DNA of 64,000 bases, taken from assembly GCF_963678635.1 (NCBI RefSeq), contig NC_087071.1:35023680-35087679 (forward strand), in the 5' to 3' direction. This stretch comes from Symsagittifera roscoffensis. Taxonomy: Eukaryota > Xenacoelomorpha > Acoela > Convolutidae. Under the pieces are notes generated by a model. The model saw only the letters and a list, made by a program, of their open reading frames with translations, was not told the origin of the DNA and made no database searches. Positions 41,197 through 50,700 of this stretch are shown piece after piece; position 1 is the stretch's first letter, and every line of letters begins with the position of its first letter. The translations under genes and the position numbers were made by a program.

Positions 41197-41606
41197 TGAG
41201 TTATAACCGATGGTCTTAACTCATAGAGTAATTTCGGATAGGGTACACCGTCTGTTCGTCACGCTATCTTATTTTCGGCCGGATAGATTCGTGCAACTTC
41301 TTAGTCTAATACCGATCCTAATCTTACTCTTATACTATCTAGTCTCAGGTTGTTTAACTAGTCTCTGCTAGGCTCAAAAGATCTAGGGTATACTGGTTTA
41401 TTGCGGCTGCTGAAGTTCTCTTGGAGAGGCAACTAATTTCTAAGTTAAATTCAAATCTCTCTGGTGCTGAAATTACAAGTAATCTCAGCACTTACAAATA
41501 AGTGGGTTGTTAGTTAGATGGATCATGATTGGTTAATATTAAATAATTTACAGTGGTAAAATATCTAATTTATCCAATCATAAAATGTAGTTTAGATCAG
41601 GTTCCA
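41197..41606 (-). repeat. 5' LTR of element A, 410 bp
   Basis: TGGAACCTGATC...GGTTATAACTCA on the minus strand. Contains CCAAT-type boxes (GATTGG, AACCAATC), an AATAAA at 41402-41397 and a hairpin at 41464-41491 (13-bp arms, one G-T). The outer flank (AAATGTCCGGAAAAGAATC) is similar to the uninterrupted sequence at 43303-43322, which gives a comparison for the insertion site. Confidence 0.92.
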
Positions 41607-41677
41607 AAATGTCCGGAAAAGAATCATAATCAACGAAAAACAGTCTGATGCAAAACAGTTCTGAAACAGACCAAAGC

Positions 41678-41990
41678 TCAAATTGTTTTTTGAAAATTAG
41701 CAGGTACCAAATTGTCTATGCGAAAATTAGAACCGGTTATTGCCGCGAAGATTCCACTGGTGATCTTAAACCGACAGTCGGTTTGGTAGTTTTCTCCGTT
41801 TAAAGTAAATTTGGAATGTTTTGTAGTATTGAACTGTTTTTTGTTCGTTATCATGAGTTTTGCACTGTTTTGTATCGGAATTTTTTGTAAAAGCACTCTT
41901 TTTAAGTGTCCCCACTTTGCTACCACCTAGTACAGAAACCTCAACGCTATAAATAACTACAAACACAATTTCGCATTTAAGCATCAGCAA
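41678..41990 (-). pseudogene. Secreted-protein-like sequence, copy 1 of 3
   Basis: Starts MLMLKCEIVFVVIYSVEVSV, a good signal peptide, in one frame (41990 start). From about 41926 the next frame looks more protein-like: NTTKHSKFTLNGENYQTDC, FKITSGIFAAITGSNFRIDN. The two parts are in different frames in all copies, so either a splice or an indel joined them, or only one is real. No known family. Copies 2 and 3 lie at 43374-43619 (signal part incomplete) and 43759-44074. Confidence 0.35.
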
Positions 41991-42104
41991 ATTTTGGACC
42001 TAGCAAAAAATTTCAAACCCTTTCCAATATGAAGGAGAGGAATTAGTTAACATAATCCAAAAGAACAGAAAAAGAACATTTATAACAGAAAAATTAGTAC
42101 TAAC

Positions 42105-42317
42105 TCAGCATATCAGTGACTTTCTCTCCTACGAAAGGAAGCGACCACGTGAATGCGTCCATGAAGTTGGGCAGCCGGTAAGGGGCGTGAACTTGTATGT
42201 TTTCACGTTTATAGTGGTGTTGTCGTACTTCAGAATTGCGCCCTTGTTGTTGTAAACGTCTAAGTAGTTGGGAGCCGAGAACAGTGTAAACACGGCTGGG
42301 GAGTTAGCCGATGGTAC
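42105..42317 (-). pseudogene. Calcineurin A catalytic-domain-end exon, copy 1
   Basis: A 213-bp exon between a 3' splice site (ATTATTTCATAG) and a donor (CTGA/GTTAGT). It reads [20 protein letters not shown] and [20 protein letters not shown], then, after a one-base net loss near 42186, [19 protein letters not shown] and KVTDML. This is the end of the PP2B phosphatase domain and the start of the regulatory-subunit binding helix; the family reads [14 protein letters not shown] and [20 protein letters not shown]. It ends in phase 1, matching the exons at 15075 and 12086. The frameshift would truncate the protein. Confidence 0.85.
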
Positions 42318-42640
42318 CTATGAAATAATCGGTGATGAAGCGTAAACTTCGTACATTTCATAATATGTTTTTTGTTCCGGCTTTCAAAGAAAATGGCGGT
42401 GCATTTAAGATCTGGGCGGTCTTAATTCAACTGAGGTTATTTGTGGGCTCAAAATATGGTCTTTTAGCATTCTATATTTTTATAAGGCAAATCAGTTATT
42501 TGGGCTTGAAATAAGATTAATTTGGGATAATCAACGCACATTAATCATCAGTTTTCTACTAATATGCATCCGTTTAAGCAGCAAGTGATATAAGTCAAAA
42601 AATATTCCATCTTGAATCGAGTCGAGCTAATTGCTAAATA

Positions 42641-42820
42641 CGCATTACCAGATATGATGAAAAAAATTGGCTCTTAGTGCATAAATTAAACTATATACCT
42701 TTTCACTTTCTGAGGTCAAAGTCAAACCGCGAAAAATTAAAAATGAGCCTGAGCCTGAACAAATTTGAAGACTTTTCCTGCAACAACAATTATCGCAAAT
42801 TACATAAGAGTCTGAACTAC
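42641..42820. repeat. Solitary satellite-like monomer
   Basis: One diverged unit of the 210-bp satellite: CGCATTACCAGATATGATG, GGCTCTTAGTGCATAAATTA, GGTCAAAGTCAAACCGCG, GAAGACTTTTCCTGCAAC, TATCGCAAATTACATAAG, TCTGAACTA. It lacks about 30 bp of the standard unit. It has the same left flank (GAATCGAGTCGAGCTAATTG) as the start of the big array at 44711. Confidence 0.85.
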
Positions 42821-43290
42821 TTGCATCGACTAATAAATCAAATCTTGAGAAAGGTGGAAGAAAAAGACACGATTAAAACAAAGTGTCCTTGATATATACC
42901 CGAGTTGGAACAAAAATTCTAATCACACAAATTTTAGGTAATTCCATAATACAGAACATTGCATGAAAAGTCAGCAAAGATTGGTATTTTTTATATATGA
43001 AGAATTTTCAGGATTAGTGTTTTTCCATATACCCAATGTGTGTTTTTATCTTTTATTTAATTTCTTCTAAAAATTTTTGGGTTTTGTTCGTAACCCAACA
43101 AAAGTGATGAAGACCTTGGTTAATTTAAGATTGCGTCATCAAAAGATTATCAGTATTGTTTGTACAATACGTTAAAAATGACCTGATAATAGATATCTCA
43201 CATAAACAATATTATGAATGAAAACATCAAGTTTCGGACTGTTTTTGTTTGGGACTGTTTTTTCCATGTTTGCGCAAATCAACCCCATAC
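42821..43290. other. Spacer between duplicated segments
   Basis: Non-coding. The stretch 43100-43205 (GACCTTGGTTAATTTAAGAT ... ATAGATATCTCACATAAAC) is repeated at 43660-43760. No gene seen. Confidence 0.4.
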
Positions 43291-43373
43291 AGTTCAGCGC
43301 CAAAAAGTCCGGAAAAGAATGATGAGCAGCAAAATCAGTCCGATACAAAACAGCACTAAAACAGACCAATGTT

Positions 43374-43619
43374 CTAATTGTTTTGAAAATTAGCAGGTAG
43401 AAAATTGTCTGTGCAAAAATTAGAACCGTTTATTGCCGCGAAGATCCCACTGGTGATCTTAAATCGACAGTCGGTTTGGTAGTTTTCTCCATTTAAAGTA
43501 AATTTGGAATGTTTTGTAGTATCGAACTGTTTTTTGTTCGTTATCATGAGTTTTGCACTGTTTTGTATTGTAATGTTTTGTAAATGCACTCTTTTTAAGT
43601 GTCCCCGCTTTGCTACCAC
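43374..43619 (-). pseudogene. Secreted-protein-like sequence, copy 2 of 3
   Basis: 81 codons in the second frame (DTTKHSKFTLNGENYQTDCR, FAAINGSNFCTDNF). Similar to copy 1 at more than 90 percent by eye. The signal-peptide part breaks off near 43655, where the spacer repeat begins. Confidence 0.3.
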
Positions 43620-43758
43620 CTAGTACAGAAACTTCAATGCTATAAATAACTACTTACAGACCTTGGTTAATTTATGATTGCGTCACCAAAAGATTACCAG
43701 TATTGCATGAACAATACGTTAAAAATGACCTGATAATAGATATCTCACATAAACAGTA

Positions 43759-44074
43759 TTATGTTCTAATGTTTTGAAAATTAGCAGGTAGAAAATTGTC
43801 TATGCAAAAATTAGAACCGTTTATTGCCGCGAAGATCCCACTGGTGATCTTAAATCGACAGTCGGTTTGGTAGTTTTCTCCGTTTAAAGTAAATTTGGAA
43901 TGTTTTGTAGTATCGAACTGTTTTTTGTTCGTTATCATGAGTTTTGCACTGTTTTGTATTAGAATTTTTTGTAAAGGCACTCTTTTTAAGTGTCCCTGCT
44001 TTGCTATTAACTACTACAGAAACTTCAATGCTATAAATAACAGCTAACACAATTACGCATCTAAGCATCAGCAA
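43759..44074 (-). pseudogene. Secreted-protein-like sequence, copy 3 of 3
   Basis: Signal-peptide frame starts at 44074 (MLMLRCVIVLAVIYSIEVSV); the second frame runs 43980-43759. Same two-frame arrangement as copy 1. It lies just downstream, on the minus strand, of the calcineurin exon at 44176-44388, so it may be intronic. Confidence 0.35.
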
Positions 44075-44175
44075 ATTTTGGACCTAGCGGAAAATTTCAA
44101 ACCCTTTCCAACATGAAGGAGAGGAATTTGTTAACATAATCCAAAAGTATTTATAACATAAAAATTAGTACTAAC

Positions 44176-44388
44176 ACAGCATATCAGTGACTTTCTCTCC
44201 TACGAAAGGAAGCGACCACGTGAATGCGTCCATGAAGTTGGGCAGCCGGTAAGGGGCGTGAACTGGTATGTTTTCACGTCTATAGTGGTGTTGTCGTACT
44301 TCAGAATTGCGCCCTTTTTGTTGTACACGTCTAAGTAGTTGGGAGCCGAGAACAGTGTAAGCACGGCTGGGAAGTTAGTTGATGTTAC
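44176..44388 (-). pseudogene. Calcineurin A catalytic-domain-end exon, copy 2
   Basis: Same 213-bp exon as 42105-42317, with the same acceptor (TTTCATAG) and a CTGT/GTTAGT donor. It reads [20 protein letters not shown], a slightly better match to the family upstream of [10 protein letters not shown] than copy 1, and has the identical frame-breaking net loss near 44257 before [16 protein letters not shown]. The shared lesion means it arose before the segment was duplicated. Upstream exons of the gene would lie beyond the satellite, outside this window. Confidence 0.85.
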
Positions 44389-44710
44389 CTATGAAATAAT
44401 CGGTGATGAAGCGTTACTTCGTACATTTCATAATATGTTTTTTGTTCCGGCTTTCAAAGAAAATGGCCGGAGCATTCAAGATCTGGGCGGTTTTAAATCA
44501 ACTGAGGTTATTTGTGGGCTCAAAATATGGTCTCTTAGCATTCTATATTATTATAAGGCAAATCAGTTATTTGGGCTTGAAATAAGATTAATTTGGGATA
44601 ATCAATGCACATTATTCATCAGTTTTCTATTAATCCGCAACCGTTTAAGCAGCAAGTGATAAAGGTCAAAATCATTCCATCTTGAATCGAGTCGAGCTAA
44701 TTGCTAAATA

Positions 44711-47700
44711 CGCATTAACAGATGTGATGAAAAAAATGGCTCTTAGTGCATAAATTAAACTATTTTTCTACAAATTGAAAGACTTTTTCAATTTTCGAAG
44801 TCAAAGTCAAACCGCAAAAATTAAAATTGAGCCTGAACAAATTGGAAGACTTTTCCTGCAACAAAAATTATCGCAAACTACATAAGCATAAAAGTTTGAA
44901 CTAAGATTGTGAACTTTTACGCATTATCAGATGTGATGAAAAAAATGGCTCATAGTGCATAAATTAAACTGTTTTTCTACAAATTGTAAGACTTTTTCGA
45001 TTTCTGAAGTCAAAGTCAAACCGCAAAAAATTAAAATTGAGCCTGAACAAATTGGAAGACTTTTCCTGCAACAAAAATTATCGCAAACTACATGAGCATA
45101 AAATTCTGAACTAGGAGTGTGAACTTTTATGCATTATCAGATGTGATGAAAAAAATGGCTCTTAGTGCGTAAATTAAACTATTTTTCTACAAATTGAAAG
45201 ACTTTTTCAATTTTCGAAGTCAAAGTCAAACCGCAAAAATTAAAATTGAGCCTGAACAAATTGGAAGACTTTTCCTGCAACAAAAATTATCGCAAACTAT
45301 ATAAGCATAAAAGTTTGAACTAAGAGTGTGAAATTTTACGCATTATCAGATGTGATGAAAAAAATGGCTCATAGTGCATATAATTAAACTATTTTTCTAC
45401 AAATTGTAAGACTTTTTCGATTTCTGAAGTCAAAGTCAAACCGCGAAAAATTAAAATTGAGCCTGAACAAATTGGAAGACTTTTCCTGCAACAAAAATTA
45501 TCGCAAACTACAAAAGCATAAAAGTCTGAACTAAGAGTGTGAACTTTTACGCATTATCAGATGTGATGAAAAAAATGGCTCATAGTGCATAAATTAAACT
45601 ATTTTTCTACAAATTGTAAGACTTTTTCAATTTCTGAGGTCAAAGTCAAACCGCAAAAATTAAAATTGAGCCTGAACAAATTGGAAGACTTTTCCTGCAA
45701 CAAAAATTATCGCAAACTACATAAGCATAAAAGTCTGAACTAAGAGTGTGAACTTTTACGCATTATCAGATGTGACGAAAAAAATGGCTCTTAGTGCATA
45801 AATCAAACAATTTTTCTACAAATTGAAACACTTTTTCAGTTTCTGAAGTCAAAGTCAAACCGCGAAAAATTAAAATTAAGCCTGAACAAATTGGAAGACT
45901 TTTCCTGCAACAAAAACTATCGCGAACTACATAAGCATAAAAGTCTGAACTACGAGTGTGAACTTTTACGCATTATCAGATGTGATGAAAAAAATGGCTC
46001 ATAGTGCATAAATTAAACTATTTTCTACAAATTGAAAGACTTTTTCAATTTCTGAAGTCAAAGTCAAACCGCGAAAAATTAAAATTGAGCCTGAACAAAT
46101 TGGAAGACTTTTCCTGCAACAAAAACTATCGCAAACTACATAAGCATAAAAGTCTGAACTAAGAGTGTGAACTTTTACGCATTATCAGATGTGATGAAAA
46201 AAATGGCTCATAGTGCATAAATTAAACTATTTTCTACAAATTGAAAGACTTTTTCAATTTCTGAAGTCAAAGTCAAACCGCAAAAATTAAAATTGAGCCT
46301 GAACAAATTGGAAGACTTTTCCTGCAACAAAAATTATCGCAAACTACATAAGCATAAAAGTCTGAACTAAGAGTGTGAACTTTTACGCATTGTCAGATGT
46401 GACGAAAAAAATGGCTCTTAGTGCATAAATCAAACAATTTTTCTACAAATTGAAACACTTTTTCAGTTTCTGAAGTCAAAGTCAAACCGCGAAAAATTAA
46501 AATTAAGCCTGAACAAATTGGAAGACTTTTCCTGCAACAAAAACTATCGCGAACTACATAAGCATAAAAGTCTGAACTACGAGTGTGAACTTTTACGCAT
46601 TATCAGATGTGATGAAAAAAATGGCTCATAGTGCATAAATTAAACTATTTTCTACAAATTGAAAGACTTTTTCAATTTCTGAAGTCAAAGTCAAACCGCG
46701 AAAAATTAAAATTGAGCCTGAACAAATTGGAAGACTTTTCCTGCAACAAAAACTATCGCAAACTACATAAGCATAAAAGTCTGAACTAAGAGTGTGAACT
46801 TTTACGCATTATCAGATGTGATGAAAAAAATGGCTCATAGTGCATAAATTAAACTATTTTCTACAAATTGAAAGACTTTTTCAATTTCTGAAGTCAAAGT
46901 CAAACCGCGAAAAATTAAAATTGAGCCTGAAAAAATTGGAAGACTTTTGCTGCAACAAAAACTATCGCAAAATACTTAAGCATAAAAGTCTGAACTAAGA
47001 GTGTGAACTTTTACGCATTATCAGATGTGATTAAAAAAATGGCTCTTAGTGCATAAATTAAACTCTTTTTCTACAAATTGAAAGATTTTTTCAATTTCTG
47101 AAGTCAAAGTCAAACTGCGAAAAATTAAATTTGAGCCTGAATGAATTGGAAGACTTTTCCTGCAACAAAAACTATCGCAAACTACATAAGCATAAAAGTC
47201 TGAACTAAGAGTGTGAACTTTTACGCATTATCAGATGTGATGAAAAAAATGGCTCATAGTGCATAAATTAAACTATTTTCTACAAATTGAAAGACTTTTT
47301 CAATTTCTGAAGTCAAAGTCAAACCGCGAAAAATTAAAATTGAGCCTGAAAAAATTGGAAGACTTTTGCTGCAACAAAAACTATCGCAAACTACTTAAGC
47401 ATAAAAGTCTGAACTAAGAGTGTGAACTTTTACGCATTATCAGATGTGATGAAAAAAATGGCTCATAGTGCATAAATTAAACTATTTTTCTACAAATTGT
47501 AAGATTTTTTCAATTTCTGAAGTCAAAGTCAAACCGCGAAAAATTAAAATTGAGCCTAAACAAATTGGAAGACTTTTCCTGCAACAAAAACTATCGCAAA
47601 CTACATAAGCATAAAAGTCTGAACTAAGAGTGTGAACTTTTACGCATTATCAGATGTGATGAAAAAAATGGCTCATAGTGCATAAATTAAACTATTTTCT

Positions 47701-50700
47701 ACAAATTGAAAGACTTTTTCAATTTCTGAAGTCAAAGTCAAACCGCGAAAAATTAAAATTGAGCCTGAAAAAATTGGAAGACTTTTGCTGCAACAAAAAC
47801 TATCGCAAAATACTTAAGCATAAAAGTCTGAACTAAGAGTGTGAACTTTTACGCATTATCAGATGTGATTAAAAAAATGGCTCTTAGTGCATAAATTAAA
47901 CTCTTTTTCTACAAATTGAAAGATTTTTTCAATTTCTGAAGTCAAAGTCAAACTGCGAAAAATTAAATTTGAGCCTGAATGAATTGGAAGACTTTTCCTG
48001 CAACAAAAACTATCGCAAACTACATAAGCATAAAAGTCTGAACTAAGAGTGTGAACTTTTACGCATTATCAGATGTGATGAAAAAAATGGCTCATAGTGC
48101 ATAAATTAAACTATTTTCTACAAATTGAAAGACTTTTTCAATTTCTGAAGTCAAAGTCAAACCGCGAAAAATTAAAATTGAGCCTGAAAAAATTGGAAGA
48201 CTTTTGCTGCAACAAAAACTATCGCAAACTACTTAAGCATAAAAGTCTGAACTAAGAGTGTGAACTTTTACGCATTATCAGATGTGATGAAAAAAATGGC
48301 TCATAGTGCATAAATTAAACTATTTTTCTACAAATTGTAAGATTTTTTCAATTTCTGAAGTCAAAGTCAAACCGCGAAAAATTAAAATTGAGCCTAAACA
48401 AATTGGAAGACTTTTCCTGCAACAAAAATTATCGCAAACTACTTAACCATAAAAGTCTGAATTAAGAGTGTGAACTTTTACGCATTATCAGATGTGATGA
48501 ATAAAATGGCTCTTAGCGCATAAATTAAACTATTTTTCTACAAATTGAAAGACTTTTTCAATTTCTGAAGTCAAAGTCAAACCGCGAAAAATTAAATTTG
48601 AGCCTGAATGAATTGGAAGACTTTTCCTGCAACAAAAGTTATCGCAAACTACTTAAGAATAAAAGTCTGAACTAAGAGTGTGAACTTTTACTCATTATCA
48701 GATGTGATGAAAAAAATGGCTCATAGTGCATAAATTAAAATATTTTTCTACAAATTGAAAGACTTTTTCAATTTCTGAAGTCAAAGTCAAACCGCGAAAA
48801 ATTAAAATTGAGCCTTAACAAATTGGAAGACTTTTCCTGCAACAAAAACTATCGCAAACTAAATAAGCATAAAAGTCTGAATTAAGAGTGTGAACTTTTA
48901 CGCATTATCAGATGTGATGAATAAAATGGCTCTTAGTGCATAAATTAAACTATTTTTCTACAAATTGAAAGACCTTTTCAATTTCTGAAATCAAAGTCAA
49001 ACCGCGAAAAATTAAATTTGAGCCTGAATGAATTGGAAGACTTTTCGTGCAACAAAAATTATCGCAAAGTACATAAGCATAAAAGTCTGAACTAAGAGTG
49101 TGAACTTTTACGCATTATCAGATGTGATGAAAAAAATGGCTCATAGTGCATAAATTAAACTAGTTTTCTACAAATTGAAAGACTTTTTCAATTTCTGAAG
49201 TCAAAGTCAAACCGCGAAAAATTAAAATTGAGCCTGAACAAATTGGAAGACTTTTCCTGCAACAAAAATTATCGCAAACTACATAAGCATAAAAGTCTGA
49301 ATTAAGAGTGTGAACTTTTACGCATTATCAGATGTGATGAATAAAATGGCTCTTAGTGCATAAATTAAACTATTTTTCTACAAATTGAAAGACTTTTTCA
49401 ATTTCTGAAGTCAAAGTCAAACCGCGAAAAATTAAATTTGAGCCTGAATGAATTGGAAGACTTTTCCTGCAACAAAAGTTATCGCAAACTACATAAGAAT
49501 AAAAGTCTGAACTAAGAGTGTGAACTTTTACTCATTATCAGATGTGATGAAAAAAATGGCTCATAGTGCATAGATTAAAATATTTTTCTACAAATTGAAA
49601 GACTTTTTCAATTTCTGAAGTCAAAGTCAAACCGCGAAAAATTAAAATTGAGCCTTAACAAATTGGAAGACTTTTCCTGCAACAAAAACTATCGCAAACT
49701 ACATAAGCATAAAAGTCTGAATTAACAGTGTGAACTTTTACGCATTATCAGATGTGATGAATAAAATGGCTCTTAGTGCATAAATTAAACTATTTTTCTA
49801 CAAATTGAAAGACTTTTTCAATTTCTGAAGTCAAAGTCAAACCGCGAAAAATTAAATTTGAGCCTGAATGAATTGGAAGACTTTTCGTGCAACAAAAATT
49901 ATTGCAAAGTACATAAGCATAAAAGTCTGAACTAAGAGTGTGAACTTTTACGCATTATCAGATGTGATAAAAAAAATGGCTCATAGTGCATAAATTAAAC
50001 TAGTTTTCTACAAATTGAAAGACTTTTTCAATTTCTGAAGTCAAAGTCAAACCGCGAAAAATTAAAATTGAGCCTGAACAAATTGGAAGACTTTTCCTGC
50101 AACAAAAATTATCGCAAACTACATAAGCATAAAAGTCTGAATTAAGAGTGTGAACTTTTACGCATTATCAGATGTGATGAATAAAATGGCTCTTAGTGCA
50201 TAAATTAAACTATTTTTCTACAAATTGAAAGACTTTTTCAATTTCTGAAGTCAAAGTCAAACCGCGAAAAATTAAAATTGAGCCTGAACAAATTAAAAGA
50301 CTTTTCCTGCAACAAAAATTATCGCAAACTACATAAGCATAAAAGTCTGAATTAAGAGTGTGAACTTTTACGCATTATCAGATGTGATGAATAAAATGGC
50401 TCTTAGTGCATAAATTAAACTATTTTTCTACAAATTGAAAGACTTTTTCAATTTCTGAAGTCAAAGTCAAACCGCGAAAAATTAAATTTGAGCCTGAATG
50501 AATTGGAAGACTTTTCGTGCAACAAAAATTATCGCAAACTACATAAGAATAAAAGTCTGAACTAAGAGTGTGAACTTTTACGCATTATCAGATGTGATGA
50601 AAAAAATGGCTCATAGTGCATAAATTAAACTATTTTTCTACAAATTGAAAGACTTATTCAACTTCTGAAGTCAAAGTCAAACCGCGAAAAATTTAAATTG

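Larger units (their letters stand above)
23439..41606 (-). mobile_element. Element A: 18.2-kb Ty3/gypsy-class LTR retroelement with envelope-like and extra ORFs
   Basis: LTRs of 410 and 409 bp with TG...CA ends bound the unit; a primer binding site follows the right LTR. Order on the minus strand: leader ORF, ORFa, ORFb, gag, protease, RT/RNase H, integrase, a 62-aa membrane ORF, a 391-codon frame, an 871-aa envelope-like ORF, a 603-aa ORF, a 1.6-kb 3' region, LTR. RT, RNase H and the integrase with GPY/F-type tail are of Ty3/gypsy (Metaviridae) kind. At 18.2 kb it is two to three times the usual size. Lesions: about 770 bp lost from gag, stops at 38703-38701 and 37362-37360, an 8-bp duplication between protease and RT, and a frameshift in integrase. 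Same orientation as the calcineurin exons on either side. Confidence 0.9.
41607..42640. repeat. Duplicated segment, copy 1 (retroelement-proximal)
   Basis: Aligns with about 43750-44710: the small secreted-protein-like frame, the calcineurin exon, the AGCATTC-TATATT stretch near 42460 and the TTGAATCGAGTCGAGCTAAT block leading into one satellite monomer. The 5' LTR of element A is inserted at its left edge. Confidence 0.85.
43291..44710. repeat. Duplicated segment, copy 2 (satellite-proximal), with internal partial duplication
   Basis: Contains two copies of the secreted-protein-like frame (43374-43619 and 43759-44074) separated by a repeat of the 43100-43205 spacer, then the calcineurin exon copy 2 and the flank leading into the satellite. 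The 43303-43322 sequence extends across the position where element A's LTR interrupts copy 1. Confidence 0.8.

Noticed and set aside
19969-41606. Treating the whole 3.1-3.8 kb repeat at the two ends as giant LTRs
   Set aside because: TG...CA ends, a two-base spacer and a primer binding site define a 410-bp LTR; the rest of the repeat is leader and gag, so the left part is a second truncated unit.
11914-44388. Calling an intact, functional calcineurin A gene
   Set aside because: The phosphatase exon is frameshifted in both copies, and both autoinhibitory exons are damaged; no set of exons here gives an open product.
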